64,000 bases of DNA from Knufia peltigerae (Eukaryota > Ascomycota > Eurotiomycetes > Chaetothyriales > Trichomeriaceae): assembly GCA_030247855.1 (NCBI GenBank), contig JAPDRN010000041.1, forward strand, positions 62,001-126,000, given 5' to 3'. The translations under genes and the position numbers were made by a program. The notes under the pieces were generated by a model. It was not told the DNA's origin. It ran no database searches and worked only from the letters and a program-made list of their open reading frames with translations. This document shows, piece by piece, positions 11,081 through 23,391 of this stretch (positions are counted from its first letter, which is position 1; every line of letters begins with the position of its first letter).

Positions 11081-12301
11081 AACGAAATCCATGGTAAACA
11101 GCTAGACATTCTACGATCTCACAGCTAAGACGCTGGCCATGTTGTCAGCGGCATTCTGACAAGGCTTCAACCATTCAAAGAGTGTCAGAGTCTCTGAACA
11201 GGTATGCAATTTTGAAATCCGCTGACCAGATTCCGCATGGCATTCATTCATTCACTCATTCACGCATCCGTGTCCTTGCGTCTCTTACATTTCTGAATAA
11301 GCCATACGGACGTACCGAACTCATATCGACGGCGAAACTCGACCTAAGAAGTACTTACCCGCCCTGTGCCTGACATGACCATCTCACTTTCTACACAAAT
11401 ACCTTTTGCTGACGCCTTTTCTTCGCCCCCACGACATTACACAGCTTGAAGCTGCTAGACGCAGCTGATGAGGCCAAGAGATCTCTCTTTCTCACCATCT
11501 ATCCAGCTGGTGCACGGAACGACCCATGATTATGTGATACTCCGCGCATTTGCTCCAAACAACGTCCAGCATATCAACCCACCGTGGCCAACGTGTGATG
11601 ATTCCACATAGTCGCCGCAAACAATTTTGTGCAGTCTGAAATCGAAAAACCACCTGTTGCAGAATATTAGGTCCGAGTCCCAATGAAACCATCTCACCCA
11701 AGTCTAAGAACATGCTAATCGCTCTCCCCGTAGCAAATAGTCCTCTTTTGACGACCACACCACAGTTCTCGTTCCTCGGGGTCGTGCGATGGATGATCAG
11801 AATCCACCCAACACTGCTCCATTCTTCTCGGTACGGTAGTTTGGTGACGCTGAAAACCTGGAGTTCCGTGTTAGTTGTAAAACACGTCTACACAATGAGA
11901 CGCTCCATTCCGATCGCTTGTTCAAGGCATGATGATCACCAGCTGTCGTGATTACTTCGTTGGATGAAACCCCTGGTCACCACGACGTTGATGATGGGAT
12001 CAAGCATGGAACCGACCCCTGCACCACATATCACGGTCTCACCGACTGGGAAACACCGCTTCAGCGTCAGCCTAAAACCAAATCAACCAAGAAACCCAAA
12101 TCCTTCAGTCAAATGCTGATATCACATTGACTAAGGTCACGGTCTGTGGATGAGCCAAAAGATATACATACAATGTGGCTCACTTCATAAAGTTTAAAAA
12201 CGGCCGACTTCCCAAAGTCGCGTCCCTCCGACGTTCGTTTCCTCTTACTAGGCGAATACCCTGGAATTTAGTCGGGGCAACAGACTCTTGTCGATTTCGT
12301 C
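11081..12301. other. Intergenic; one uninterrupted minus-strand frame of unclear status
   Basis: Between reductase and GMC gene. On the minus strand about 136 codons stay open from roughly 11900 down to 11492, reading for example KLPYREEWSSVGWILIIHR and CGVVVKRGLFATGRAISMF. It lacks a good start and I recognise no domain; it could be a remnant or chance. Confidence 0.3.
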
Positions 12302-14056
12302 ATGTCAGACAACTACGACTTCATTGTTGTGGGAGCTGGTGCAGCAGGTGCCATCCTTGCATGGCGTTTGGCACACTCCAAAAGGTCTCCATCGGTCCTC
12401 CTGGTCGAAGCGGGTGGAAAGAATGACTCCAAGTCTGTTCGTATCGATGCAGAAAGGTGGCTACATCGCATGGTTCCAGGACAAAATTGGTCGTACAAAT
12501 CTGCTCCCATCAGCGGCTTCGACGGCAGTATTGTCGACTACGATCGTGGCAAAGGCCTCGGAGGCAGCACCGCTATCAACTTCTGCTGCTGGACGATCGG
12601 TCCCAAAGAAGACCATGACGAGATTGCTCGTGTTGTTGGTGATGAGGCGTGGAAATGGACGAATGCTAAGGAGCGATACAAGAGGATCGAAGCGTACCAT
12701 GGTGTTCCACCAGATGTGCCGGGCGACGTGCAAAAGTACTTGAATCCGCGGCCAGAAGATCACGGTCACACTGGTCCCATTCACACGGGTTTTCCTCGAG
12801 TCTGGGAGCAGTCTGTAAAGGATCTCATGGATATTTGGATCGACAATGGCTCCAAGGTGAACCCAGATCACAATTCTGGTGATCCTATAGGCCTGTCCGC
12901 CTGTACAAACACGGCGTACAACGGCGTCCGTTCCACCTCGGCCGATGCATTAGTCGGGGCACCAGACAATCTGCATATCTTGACAGATACCGAAGTCCGT
13001 CGCCTGGTCTTTGACGGCAAGAAGGCGACCGCTATCGAAACCTTTGCGGGCATGACCATTCGTGCCAAGAAGGAGATTATCCTCTCCTGTGGTAGTCTGG
13101 ATACTCCTAGAATTCTGATGCACTCGGGCATTGGTCCCCATGACCAATTGACCAAGTTCAATATCCCTGTTTTGAAGGCGAATGAGAATGTTGGCCAACA
13201 TCTGAAGGACCACCATCATGTCTTGTTATCATACGACCGGGCCGATCATACGTCCAAGCGACGGGAATTTTACGCCAGCAAGGAGTTGCAAGCAGCCGCC
13301 AGAGTTCAATGGGAAAGGGACGGTTCAGGACCATTGGCAGAGTATGCATGTGCAATGGGTCTGGGCTATGAGAAGCTGGAAGCTTTGTATGATTCATCTG
13401 AGTTTCAAGCCTTGTCGCCAGCAGAGCAAGAGCACTTGCGAAAGCCGACAATACCTCATTACGAGTATCTTGTCAACGGTGTGCATGTTCCTCATCTTCT
13501 CGATCCTGAACATACGCCAGCGGGCACCTCGATCTTTGTCTTTCTCCTCAACATGAAATCCAATGGATCCATGGTCCTTCAGTCGTCCGACCCCCGAGAG
13601 CCATTGTTATTCTACCCCAACTACTTCTCCCACCCGTACGACAGACGCGCCGCTATCGAGGCCACGCGGGAGATACTGAGAGTGACCAAGAGTCCTCAAT
13701 TCAGCAAGGACACTGTTGCCACGACCGTGGTCCCCAAGAGTGAATCGGACGAGGATATTGTAGAATTCTGGAAGAAATTATCTGGCAGCACCTGGCATAT
13801 GATGGGTACAGCACGGATGGGCAAGACCGAAGCTGAGGGAGTGGTGGATCACGACTTCAAAGTCTTTGGTGTACAAAATCTCCGCATTGTAGACATGAGC
13901 GTCATTCCCATCGTCGTCAAGTAAGTCTCGAAAAAGTCCCGTTGGTGTGGAACATACTGACGTCTATGCTACAGCTGTCACACGCAGACAACGGCATACC
14001 TTACTGGTCTCACGGCAGGAGACAAGCTTGTTGCTGAATATAACCTCGATGGATGA
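12302..14056 (+). CDS. GMC-family FAD oxidoreductase
   Basis: Exons 12302..13920 and 13975..14056; 566 residues. The 54-nt intron (GTAAGT...CTACAG) falls just before the C-terminal active site, so the unspliced frame lacks it. FAD-binding Rossmann motif DFIVVGAGAAGAILAWRL at 6-23, VLLVEAGG, and the GMC signature RGKGLGGSTAINF (about 81-93). A second signature with SCGSLDTPRILMHSGIG lies near 263-279. The C-terminal active-site histidine is in NCHTQTTAYLTG, with GSTWHMMGTARMG about 60 residues earlier. No signal peptide, so probably intracellular. The family oxidises alcohols, sugars, choline or aryl alcohols; the substrate cannot be assigned. Confidence 0.9.
13921..13974 (+). other. Intron of GMC oxidoreductase gene
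   Basis: GTAAGT to CTACAG, 54 nt. Splicing makes the AA|C Asn codon and adds the conserved CHTQ exon. Confidence 0.88.
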
Positions 14057-15075
14057 GTGAGCATTCACTCGTCGATGCTCGTACCCAGATCCATTGCCTC
14101 GTTACCGCCTAGCATGAGAACATGTCTCATGTCGAGGTCGGGTTGGTGGAATTTGAATGGAGCTTGGACAGTCACGCACACGGGCCGTACGGAGTATGCT
14201 GGAGAGGTTCATCTGATAGTGAGGTAGATATTCTTGCTGCGGGTGGTGGGATCAAACACCTGGTCTCTGATTAACAAATTTAGTGGGCTCCAAAAATAGC
14301 TACGGGGACCTGTCTGAGGCCGCTCGAAGCTTTCTAGGCGAATAAAGTACCCGTGGAAGGGCTCTGGAGGGGGGAATGTTTAGAGGCTAGCGCCCATGTG
14401 GTGGAGTTCTCTAGGTTGTCGCACAAGCATCAATGCATTTGGTAGACCTTAGAGGCCCCTGGAAATATCCCGAACAGTAGAGGCCGCCATGCCTAAAACT
14501 GTGCAGCCGAAGACCCTGTCCTTGTTTCTCCAGCTTGGCGTGTGCCTCACATCGACGCCGCAGGTCAAACTGCCCTTTGTACGAGTACTACAGTACAACG
14601 ACGGATTGACCACGACCCGAACTCGTTCTGTAGATCACCCCATCTCTCAAACTTCCCTCATCGGCGGTGCCGACGACGACAACAACAACAGTGAGGAGGG
14701 CTGCTGCGACGTCTTTTTTGCAGCCCTCGATTCTATCTCAATCCCGTTCCCATAGTCAAATATCTTTACCCCTCGTCCCTGCCTGCCCATCTTGCAGTGT
14801 CTGCACCGGTTGACAGACAATATGCTCGGTCTTGTCGACCATCCAGGCTGCGAGACTATTCCAGGTGATTGACTGCTTGGGGGCGGATGCATTTCTTTAG
14901 ACGATCCTCATCTACCATTTGTTCAACTGGGCTCGGGTTTCATCCTACGCTTTTGCGCTAATTGCAGCCCGTTCAACAAGGGGTCCGCGTAGCCCAGCCG
15001 AAGAGAGGCTCTGTGAACCTCAAAAAGTACAAACACCACCCGACGAAGGCTTGTCTGAGGGCTTCCGACTCCTTC
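14057..15075. other. Intergenic / probable 5' region of HECT gene
   Basis: The last 110 bases are in frame with the HECT gene and look coding (GSVNLKKYKHHPTKACL) but have no in-frame ATG. An acceptor-like GCTAATTGCAG ends at 14967 and another possible AG at about 14979, so an upstream exon is likely. One candidate is an ATG at 14821 with a GTGATT donor near 14864. One TACGGAGTA motif lies at 14188. No other gene seen. Confidence 0.4.
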
Positions 15076-18000
15076 ATGGCGCCTGTTCCCTCCCATCAGA
15101 AGGCAGGGCGCTCGGTGCCACGAAACATCCAAACGCACCTGACCCCGAACGAGGACCGGCAGAGCACCACCGACCTGAACCGTCCCCTTCCTCCACCTCC
15201 CGCCTCTGCTTCGATCGAGACCTACGAGATCCCGAGCCTTCGGAGAAAGCCTGTCCCCGGCCAACTGGAGCCGGAGTCGTCCAAACCCAGCCACAACCGG
15301 TCGTTCAGTCACCCATTCCCTTCGATATTTGGTTCTAAGAGATCTGAGAAAAAGCATAACGCACGGGGAGAGCCCGAGGTCACAGCAAGTGGTAGCAAGG
15401 ACAACCGGCAGGAGGATAATAGATCCAAGCCTCCCACCACTGAAGCCGCTGCGCATCGCGGGGATCGACAGCCTGTGACGGGGAAATGCATGACCTGTGA
15501 CTCGACTGTACGCTGGCCTCAAGGGCTCAAAGTGTTCCGATGTACTACTTGTTTAACAATCAACGATCTCGAGTTCAACCCGGAGAGAGAAACAGCTGAT
15601 GGCGCGAGCGTCTCTGGCCCACCTCGCCGATCGATGCCGTTGTCCCTGGACAGGACAAGATCACTTATTGATCGATGTATGAGGGAATATCTCGAGCGAC
15701 TTCTCGAACCAAAATTCGAACAAGAGCGGGCGGTTGAAGTTCAAGCCCACTCACCACCTGAAGAATCACATCTCCTAGCAGGAACTCCTCCAGAAAGAGC
15801 TCTCTTTGGACAGCTTCAGGATGATGTAGACTCTCCTCCGCCTTCACCGCGACCCCCTACGAAACCACGAAGCCCCTCGGACTCGACCTTGACCACGTTC
15901 AAATCAAAGTCAAATGGTCTATCTCCATTTGTTCAAGGTCAGGCATCAGATCTATTTTCAAGCTCCGTTCCAGCGCAAACTCGGCTGCCGGAGAGCAGCG
16001 CCCGTGACGCAGCGTGCAACACCCCTGGAATGACGAATGACATCTTCCGTATGGTCGAGAATTACGTAGCTAACTCTTTCATCGGGTGCGCTAATCTCAA
16101 CAACTCATTTCTTACCCCGAGACCTCCCCAGGAGTCCAAGGGCGAGCCAAAGCCCAGAACAGGTTCGAGCACGCAGCAAAGACGACAAATGTCTGAGCCG
16201 ATATCTGCTCCGCAATTTGAATCAGAAGTTTTCCTGTCAGATCTCGATGCCAAAACTTTGCTCTTAGGAGATGTCGCTGAGAATGGATCTTGGTGGCTGG
16301 GAGCACCAGGCGGACGATCAGACGCATCACATCACCGAGATCGCTCTCCGGACAAAGTGCGTGGCTCCAATAGTTCACGAAATGTCAGGATCAATTGGTT
16401 AGAGCTCGCCGAGTGGTATCGTTGCATAATATATGCTGGTGAGGGATGGGAGCAGAGTTGGAATGAAATGAAGTCCCACACAGAAGGCACAGTGCAACAA
16501 CATTGCCAGTCGATACCTCTCGAGAGTCTGCAGCGAGACATCATCGAGTCTCGTATCCATCTCCACCGGAGCTTATTGAAAATGACCGAGAATCTACTGA
16601 AACGGCCACGACAGCCTCTGAAGCATCCAGAAGATTGTCGATTTCTTTTGATATTGCTCTCAAACCCACTGCTAACTCCGCAAAGACTGGAAGCTGGGAA
16701 GATGTTCGGTACAACGTTATCGCATCCACCTACGGCGGCGGGCCGATCAAATGAAGATAGAGCTAGAAGCTCCCCAGCCAGACGTAATCCGAGCTCTGGT
16801 CGGCGGCCTGGAAGTCTCGGCCATCACTCAGGAATCATCAAGCGCATTCTAGGCCTTCTCTCTAATTTGCCCAACGAAATACATCAGTCTCTTGTTTCTT
16901 GGTTTGCCAAATACTCTGATGGCCATTTTCAACGTACCGTGGAGCTGGTTGGAAGTTTCGTCACGTACCGCTTGTCGCGGCAACAAAAGCGTCCTACGCA
17001 CGAGCCGATCAATCCTACCGCTGGTCTTGTTCCCAGTTTCTCGGGCAGTGGGATGCAACATGCGTCTCAAATCCACGCAGCTCTAGGGGGTCGAGCGTCG
17101 TCTACATCAGGGGGCGACAACGATGGCAAGCCTAAACTCGCCCTGTATGGAGAAGACTGGCAGGTTCGTGCAGCAGCGAGGGTGATGGCTCTCCTGTTTC
17201 AAGCAAACATTGGACATGCAGCTCGAAAAAAGGATGCACACAATACCCACGATCAAAGGCATCAGAGTCCGGGTCAGAATGCTAGACATCAAGCAAACCG
17301 TCATGGTCAGATCGTACCAATCAGCAACTTTTACAACACAATGCTGGACTATGCGGATTTGGTTGCTGACTTTGAGACATGGGAGACAACCAAGACCAAA
17401 TTCACCTTTTGCCAGTACCCGTTCTTCCTCAGCATATATGCCAAAATCCACATCCTCGAACACGATGCTCGAAGGCAAATGGAACTCAAGGCAAAGGAGG
17501 CTTTTTTCGACAGCATCCTAAGTAGGAGGGCTGTCAGCCAATACCTTGTGCTGAAGGTCCGACGAGAATGCCTGGTCGAAGACAGCCTGCGCAATGTTTC
17601 CGAGGTCGTAGGCTCTGGTGGCAGCGACATTAAGAAGGGCCTACGCATCGACTTTCAAGGAGAGGAGGGCGTTGACGCTGGAGGACTTCGCAAAGAATGG
17701 TTTCTTCTGTTGGTACGGGAGATTTTCGATCCTAACCACGGTCTCTTCGTATACGATGACGATTCCCACTTCTGTTACTTTAACCCTTATTGCTTCGAAT
17801 CCTCGGAACAATTCTTCTTAGTCGGGGTACTCTTGGGCCTGGCGATATACAATTCGACCATCCTCGATATCGCATTTCCTCCTTTCGTCTTCAAGAAGAT
17901 GCTCGCGTCCGCTCCGATGACAGGGGACAAACTCACATCTACCACAAGGGTCGGCCACAGCTACACTTTGGAAGACCTGGCAGAATTCCGCCCAGCACTT

Positions 18001-18708
18001 GCACGAGGGTTGCGGCAACTTCTCGAGTTTGAAGGTGATGTTGAAGAGACGTTTTATCGAGATTTCGTTGTGGAAATGGAGCGATATGGCGAGGTCATCC
18101 GGGTTCCCTTGTGTCCTGGCGGGGAGAAACGACCAGTGACAAACTCCAACCGGAGAGAATTTGTGGATCTCTACATCCATTATCTCCTCGATACATCGGT
18201 CACTCGACAATATGAGCCCTTTAAACGCGGCTTCTTTACTGTCTGTGGAGGCAACGCGCTGTCGCTATTCCGACCTGAGGAAATTGAATTACTGATACGT
18301 GGTTCTGATGAGCCGCTGGACATTGCTAGTCTTCGTGCAGTCGCCACGTATGAAGGATGGCCCAAGAATGAAGGCCCACCGGACAAACAGCCCCAGGTCA
18401 TCTGGTTCTGGGACTTTTTTGGGCGAGCGACTCCAGGCGACCAGAGAAAGATACTGACTTTCATAACGGGCAGCGATCGCATCCCGGCCATGGGGGCCAC
18501 GAACCTGATCATTCGCATTCAGTTGCTCCGCCTCAAGGACGAGGTTGACGGTCTTGGCCGGGGGCCGCCTAGAAAGAGCATCGAGAGGTTTCCAATTGCC
18601 AGGACATGCTTCAACACCTTGAGCTTGTACAGATATAGCAGTCGTCAGAAATTGGAACAAAAGCTTTGGACGGCAGTTACGGAAAGTGAAGGTTTTGGAT
18701 TGAAGTAA
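15076..18708 (+). CDS. HECT-type E3 ubiquitin ligase, HUL4-like
   Basis: 1210 residues counted from ATG 15076; the frame is open for at least 38 more codons upstream, so the true start is probably in an earlier exon. Long Pro/Ser-rich N-terminal half; a zinc-ribbon-like pair of CxxC motifs (CMTCDSTVRWPQG then CTTC) about residues 137-160. The C-terminal 370 residues form the HECT domain: GLRIDFQGEEGVDAGGLRKE, FYRDFVVEMERYG, FFTVCGGNALSLF and the catalytic RTCFNTL with Cys1178 (in this numbering), 32 residues before the end. The domain order, large N-terminal region and zinc-ribbon place it near yeast Hul4. It transfers ubiquitin from an E2 to substrate via the Cys thioester. Single long exon. 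Substrates unknown. Confidence 0.9.
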   Translation: MAPVPSHQKAGRSVPRNIQTHLTPNEDRQSTTDLNRPLPPPPASASIETYEIPSLRRKPVPGQLEPESSKPSHNRSFSHPFPSIFGSKRSEKKHNARGEPEVTASGSKDNRQEDNRSKPPTTEAAAHRGDRQPVTGKCMTCDSTVRWPQGLKVFRCTTCLTINDLEFNPERETADGASVSGPPRRSMPLSLDRTRSLIDRCMREYLERLLEPKFEQERAVEVQAHSPPEESHLLAGTPPERALFGQLQDDVDSPPPSPRPPTKPRSPSDSTLTTFKSKSNGLSPFVQGQASDLFSSSVPAQTRLPESSARDAACNTPGMTNDIFRMVENYVANSFIGCANLNNSFLTPRPPQESKGEPKPRTGSSTQQRRQMSEPISAPQFESEVFLSDLDAKTLLLGDVAENGSWWLGAPGGRSDASHHRDRSPDKVRGSNSSRNVRINWLELAEWYRCIIYAGEGWEQSWNEMKSHTEGTVQQHCQSIPLESLQRDIIESRIHLHRSLLKMTENLLKRPRQPLKHPEDCRFLLILLSNPLLTPQRLEAGKMFGTTLSHPPTAAGRSNEDRARSSPARRNPSSGRRPGSLGHHSGIIKRILGLLSNLPNEIHQSLVSWFAKYSDGHFQRTVELVGSFVTYRLSRQQKRPTHEPINPTAGLVPSFSGSGMQHASQIHAALGGRASSTSGGDNDGKPKLALYGEDWQVRAAARVMALLFQANIGHAARKKDAHNTHDQRHQSPGQNARHQANRHGQIVPISNFYNTMLDYADLVADFETWETTKTKFTFCQYPFFLSIYAKIHILEHDARRQMELKAKEAFFDSILSRRAVSQYLVLKVRRECLVEDSLRNVSEVVGSGGSDIKKGLRIDFQGEEGVDAGGLRKEWFLLLVREIFDPNHGLFVYDDDSHFCYFNPYCFESSEQFFLVGVLLGLAIYNSTILDIAFPPFVFKKMLASAPMTGDKLTSTTRVGHSYTLEDLAEFRPALARGLRQLLEFEGDVEETFYRDFVVEMERYGEVIRVPLCPGGEKRPVTNSNRREFVDLYIHYLLDTSVTRQYEPFKRGFFTVCGGNALSLFRPEEIELLIRGSDEPLDIASLRAVATYEGWPKNEGPPDKQPQVIWFWDFFGRATPGDQRKILTFITGSDRIPAMGATNLIIRIQLLRLKDEVDGLGRGPPRKSIERFPIARTCFNTLSLYRYSSRQKLEQKLWTAVTESEGFGLK

Positions 18709-20732
18709 CCAAATCAGAGGCTTGCGGGCGACTGGTGACGCCAACGCGTTCGATGATTGAAATGACTATAAGACAAAGGGTTTGGGATTGACCAGGTTGG
18801 ATTCGCCTTGGGGTCCAAACCGACGAGAGAAGGAGCTGGAAAGAAAAGTTGGCATATCGAGGTAGGGGAAAGATTCACATTGGCATGGGTATGGGTATTG
18901 ATTAGTATTTGACTAAGCCCGCGATCGACATGGAATGGCATGGCATTGCATGGGGGATCATGGAAGCAAGGCGTTTCGAAGTGCTGCTATAAGAGCCAGA
19001 GAAGAGAGAGAGAGAAAAAGATTCGAGAGTCATCAGGACAACGATAGTCTTTTCTATGAGAAAAAAAAAGTGCCCACCTTTGGATATCCAGAAGGGAAGA
19101 GAACCCATGTTGATGTCGAAAAGACGAGGTTTCGTCCTCGATACAAAAGATGGATATCATTATGTATCATCAATATCCAAAAAGATCAGAATATCTGTTT
19201 CCTCGACTGATGTGCAGTGGCAACGAAGAATAGTAGCGAGAAAGCTCCCATTGTCACACGGGCGCGGAAATATTGGGGGTTGTTTCTTTTGTTGTTGTTT
19301 TTCCTTTCTGACCGTCCTATGGTTGAGGATGCTCTCACCGTATGTTTATTCCATCAGAAAGGGTCCCATGAAAATGTGGGTGACCTTAGTCCGTAGGCGC
19401 GTGGGATGTTTTTGGCGACGTGTTGTCGTGGGTAGTTTTCGGATCTTTTTCTTCTGCCGTACACATATGGAGCTTACTCGACTCTGTAGGTACAGTAGAG
19501 CTGGCGCGCGCAATGTCCAATGTTTTTACTGAGAAGGTACTTTGTACTTAAAGTAGGGTATGAGAAGCATCAACGTCATTGTTTCAACGGGTTTTTCCAA
19601 AAGCCTTTGGCAAACCCACAAAAATTTTGGCGGAGAGCTTTATTACTGTACAAGTACTCCGTCCATGTCTCACACATGAGGTGCCACGTCTTCCGTACAA
19701 GTGCAAGACATGAGACAATTCGTTTTCAATCACAACGACTAAAAGGTACTCGCAGTGGGACGGCGAACGAATGACGGTATCAAGTCGAACATCGTGGCCG
19801 AAGAAAAACAAAATATTTTGTGCGCCATGGTCGATCGAGGTTTGCCAGCTAGCTACTCCATACTTTGAAGGAGCCTCACCGACATTTTGATACTGCATAC
19901 GGAATACTCAGTAGACGACAACTACTGTGACGGGTACGGTAGTTGAATGGGTGGTCCCCCTGTGGCTCCTCCGTGAAGGCGCATGAAAGCCGCATCAAGG
20001 GAAGATAGACCTGCATCAAGTTTAGTTAGTCAGTCGCCTACCCAGCTGCTCGCGGAGGGACTATAAAAGAAGTGCTGGGCAAAAGTCTGTTGGTTGGACA
20101 GCGTGAGAGAGATAACGGACGCCGTACAGATCGTACAGATCGAGCGAGTGAAACGACAACTAAGGGTCATGATATCCTCGGTCAGAGATACCGAAATGGT
20201 GATCTCACGATGATATTTCGGGAGCTTCGATGCTGCGAGAATCACTGAGTAGCGGCGATGCAATAATAATGTGATGAGGTTGACGGGGACGGAGGGAAGC
20301 ACGTACTTAGTAACAGTTGGTACCGCGCAAAGTTTGACCCCCCCGGGGATCGATCTGTGGCTCACTCTCTCTCTCACTCCTTGGGGGGCTCCGTAAGGTA
20401 CCTACAATAGGTGGTTTATTAGTTGTACTGGAGCAAACCAAGTAACTCCGTAATAGAGAAAGTCGTTCTGTGTCTGGGCCCCAACACGACCCAAAAAACA
20501 ATCCGCTTTGTTGGTGTGCCCCGCAACAGCTGCATCATCGTTTACGCCCACGCCAGAAAAGCCAAAAGCACCAGCTGGCCGCAAATATTGCCCCTCGGTG
20601 TTGTATTTATTTTCTTCTTGAGAACAGATTCCAACATCTACTACTCTCGATCCTACCCATATATACTCGAACATCTCATATCTTTGCTTCTTACCCATAC
20701 TAAATACCTAGTCCAGATTCTCAACCGTCAAC
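18709..20732. other. Intergenic, 2 kb
   Basis: Only short open frames; one stretch near 19000 is rich in GA repeats. Right end is the promoter of the dehydrogenase gene (TATA-like run). A near-match to the TACTCCGTA motif sits at 19655. Nothing else identified. Confidence 0.45.
20659..20665 (+). promoter_or_regulatory. TATA-like element of dehydrogenase gene
   Basis: ATATATA about 70 bp before ATG 20733, in a pyrimidine-rich context. Suggestive only. Confidence 0.35.
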
Positions 20733-22029
20733 ATGGGTTCTGCAGATCTCCCCACCAAGATGAAGGCGTTGAGTATGACCACCCCTCGAATGAAGCTGTT
20801 GTTGTTCGCAGTGTGTGAACTAACCACATCAAAACAGAGTACGACCAGCCGGAGAAATTCAGCGTCGTCGAGGTTCCTCTCCCAAAGCTCCGTGAGCACG
20901 ATGTCCTGGTATGTGTAGACCGCAAAACAAAAAGGAAGAGCTGGCTGACGGACAACAAAAGATCAAGGTCAAGGCCTGCGGTGTCTGTGGTACTGACCTT
21001 CACATCCATGAGGGTGAATTCTTGGCCAAGGTACGATGAACAAAAAAGACCCGACCTCATGTCGGAGCCCATCGTGCTGACACCACCGTAATAGTTCCCC
21101 TTGATCCCGGGCCACGAAACCGTGGGTGTCGTCGCCGGTCTTGGACCCAAGGTCAAGGGTTTCAAGGTCGGCGACCGAGTGGTGGCTGACAACTCCGAGC
21201 TCTGCGGAGAATGCTTCTACTGCCGTCGTGGTGAGGAGCTCCTCTGTGAAGACTTCCAGGCCCACGGTGTCACCATGGACGGTGGCTTTGCCGAGTACTG
21301 TGCCTACCCGGCGAAGAGGGTCTTCAACATCAAGAACCTCACCGATGTCGATGCCACCCTCCTGGAGCCGGCCTCCTGCGCCGCCCACGGTCTGGACAAG
21401 ATCTCACCCAAGATGGGCTCCAGCGTGCTCATGTTCGGTGCGGGGCCCACGGGTCTCGTCCTGACCCAGATGCTGCGACAAAACGGTGGTTGCCACGTCG
21501 TCATTGCCGCTCCCGAGGGTCTCAAGATGGACCTGGCCAAGTCTCTTGATGCCGCCGACGAATACGTCGCCCTCTCGCGCAAGGACCCCAGCGCACAATT
21601 CGAGAAGCTCAAGGCCGAGAACCCCTACGGATTCGACATTGTCGTCGAGGCCACCGGTAGCGTCAAGATTCTCGAGGACTCGATCAACTACGTCCGAAGA
21701 GGCGGCAAGCTCGTCGTGTACGGTGTCTATGGCAGCAAGGACCGCGTCACATGGCCTCCTTCCAAGATCTTCGGTGACGAGATCACCATCCTCGGGTCTT
21801 TCAGCGAGACATACAAGTTCCCCGCCGCCATTGACTACCTTGGTATGTATTCTCCACTTCCCCCTTCTCTTTTCGGTGGACTTGTTGACTGACAACTGTT
21901 CTGGTAGATTCCGGCAAGGTCAAGGTCAAGGGTATTGTCAACAAGACCTTCAAGTTGGAACAATGGGCAGAGTGCCTTGAGGCAATGAAGAACAAGAGTG
22001 CCATCAAGGCCGCGATCGTGTTCGACTAG
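20733..22029 (+). CDS. Zinc medium-chain dehydrogenase, D-arabinitol dehydrogenase-like
   Basis: Five exons: 20733..20772, 20838..20908, 20962..21030, 21095..21842, 21908..22029; 349 residues. Every junction keeps frame. MDR fold: catalytic zinc site in KACGVCGTDLHIHEGEF and GHETVGVVAGLGPKVKGF; structural zinc lobe CGECFYCRRGEELLC (C-x2-C-x2-C-x7-C); glycine-rich turn GAGPTG for the nucleotide; LEPASCAAHGLD in the zinc-site helix. The C-terminus ends with KNKSAIKAAIVFD. The sequence looks closest to fungal NAD(P)-dependent polyol (arabinitol/sorbitol/xylitol) dehydrogenases; the polyol role is inference. Cytosolic; no targeting signal seen. Confidence 0.9.
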
Positions 22030-23391
22030 AGTGGAATGGGCAGGAATGCGGTGACAACCTCGTCATTTCGACGCAGCCTGGCATAAAGTCGTGTAATATC
22101 CTCCATATCTGTGAACATAGTGAGCAGAGGAAAATTAAGTAGAAAGGGTAGATTGGAAAAAGAAGCGAGTTTGACTGGTGTAACCACATCTAATGTCAAT
22201 TGTTCTGGATTGTCCTCGTCTCGTTCCCCCTTTAGCCGAGAGGCACATGTTGCAATGACTTGGTCCGTACTTCAATTCGTCGGTCAAAATCTCCGACCTC
22301 ATTCCATCCTCCTCGTTTCACGACGTACGTGTTGCTCTTCTGTCCAACATTCTTGACCTAAAATGTGGTCCAAAGGTGCTCAAGTCGACTTTTAGAAGAG
22401 TTCCATGAAATACAATTCAATCGCGTTTCCTGGTGGTGTGATGGAACAACCCACTTCATCAGATTTGGTGCTCGGTCAATAAGATGCGTCGTCGCGATTA
22501 TTCAGCTCCAAGGACTCGATCATTTACTCCTTTGGTCTCCTGAGGACCTTAAAGAATGACTTGTCAAGAATCCAATGACGGTAGGGAGTCGCATAGCGAG
22601 CCGGGTCAATATCGGTAATTGATGCTTCGCAGAGGAAGCGTTGCTGCTGTATCCCACGTTTTGGCGGTGTTGCAGCATCTCTCTCTCTCTCTCTCTCTCA
22701 GAACGCGAGACCCCGTGCTGTACTCACTCAGATTCACTCATCATCGGGATCCAGAAAAACTGAAAAGAACACATCTCCTCCGCTAGGACCCTGCATTTGG
22801 GTGTGGGGCGGACTGGGGAAAATGTTTTGAGGGTGTTGCTCACTCGACACTGAAGTCGGGATGAGATGAGTATTCCGCCTCAACACCATGAAAGATCACA
22901 GCGACGGCATCAAATGAATACAAAAAGGATACCTTTGGATAGCGCAGGATGAGATGTATCATCATGATCGAAAATGAGACTTTTTGAACGCGAAACGGTT
23001 GGGATATGGCCTTTCAAAAATTTTCCATAGCCTCATTGCATACCGTCCACCACGACCTCAACACCCTCACACTGCCTGATCAAAGTGAACTTTCATCTTC
23101 ACCATCACTGCCGCCAGAAAGAAAATCTCTGTTTTCTGCCGCTCACTGCCCCAGCCTTTCTGGAAAGCCGGTCAATGGGAAAAGTACAAATACCTCTTCC
23201 GTCCCTCGTTTTTCCATTTCTTCTTTTCTCCCCAATACCATTCTTCTCTCTCAATAACAAACATCACGCTTGACTAAGATTCCAAACCAACAACTCAGAT
23301 TCGTAACAATTCTACTGTTTCTTCTCTCGATCAATTTCTTACCCAATATCCATCTTCCCCATAACACCTCTTACGTGTGATATCTCTCAAG
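22030..23391. other. Intergenic with (CT)n run and pyrimidine-rich promoter
   Basis: No gene seen. A perfect CT dinucleotide run lies at 22679-22699. The final 200 bases before ATG 23392 are rich in C and T (CTTCTCTC-type tracts), as in strongly expressed fungal promoters. Confidence 0.5.
22679..22699. repeat. (CT)n microsatellite
   Basis: About ten and a half perfect CT units between two genes. Confidence 0.95.

Noticed and set aside
11492..11900. About 136 open codons on the minus strand between reductase and GMC gene
   Set aside because: No start codon in a good place, no recognised domain; kept only as a note in the intergenic entry.
14919..15338. Second open frame across the HECT gene start
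   Set aside because: Runs out of frame with the long HECT frame and shows no motif; a shadow of Pro/Arg-rich sequence.
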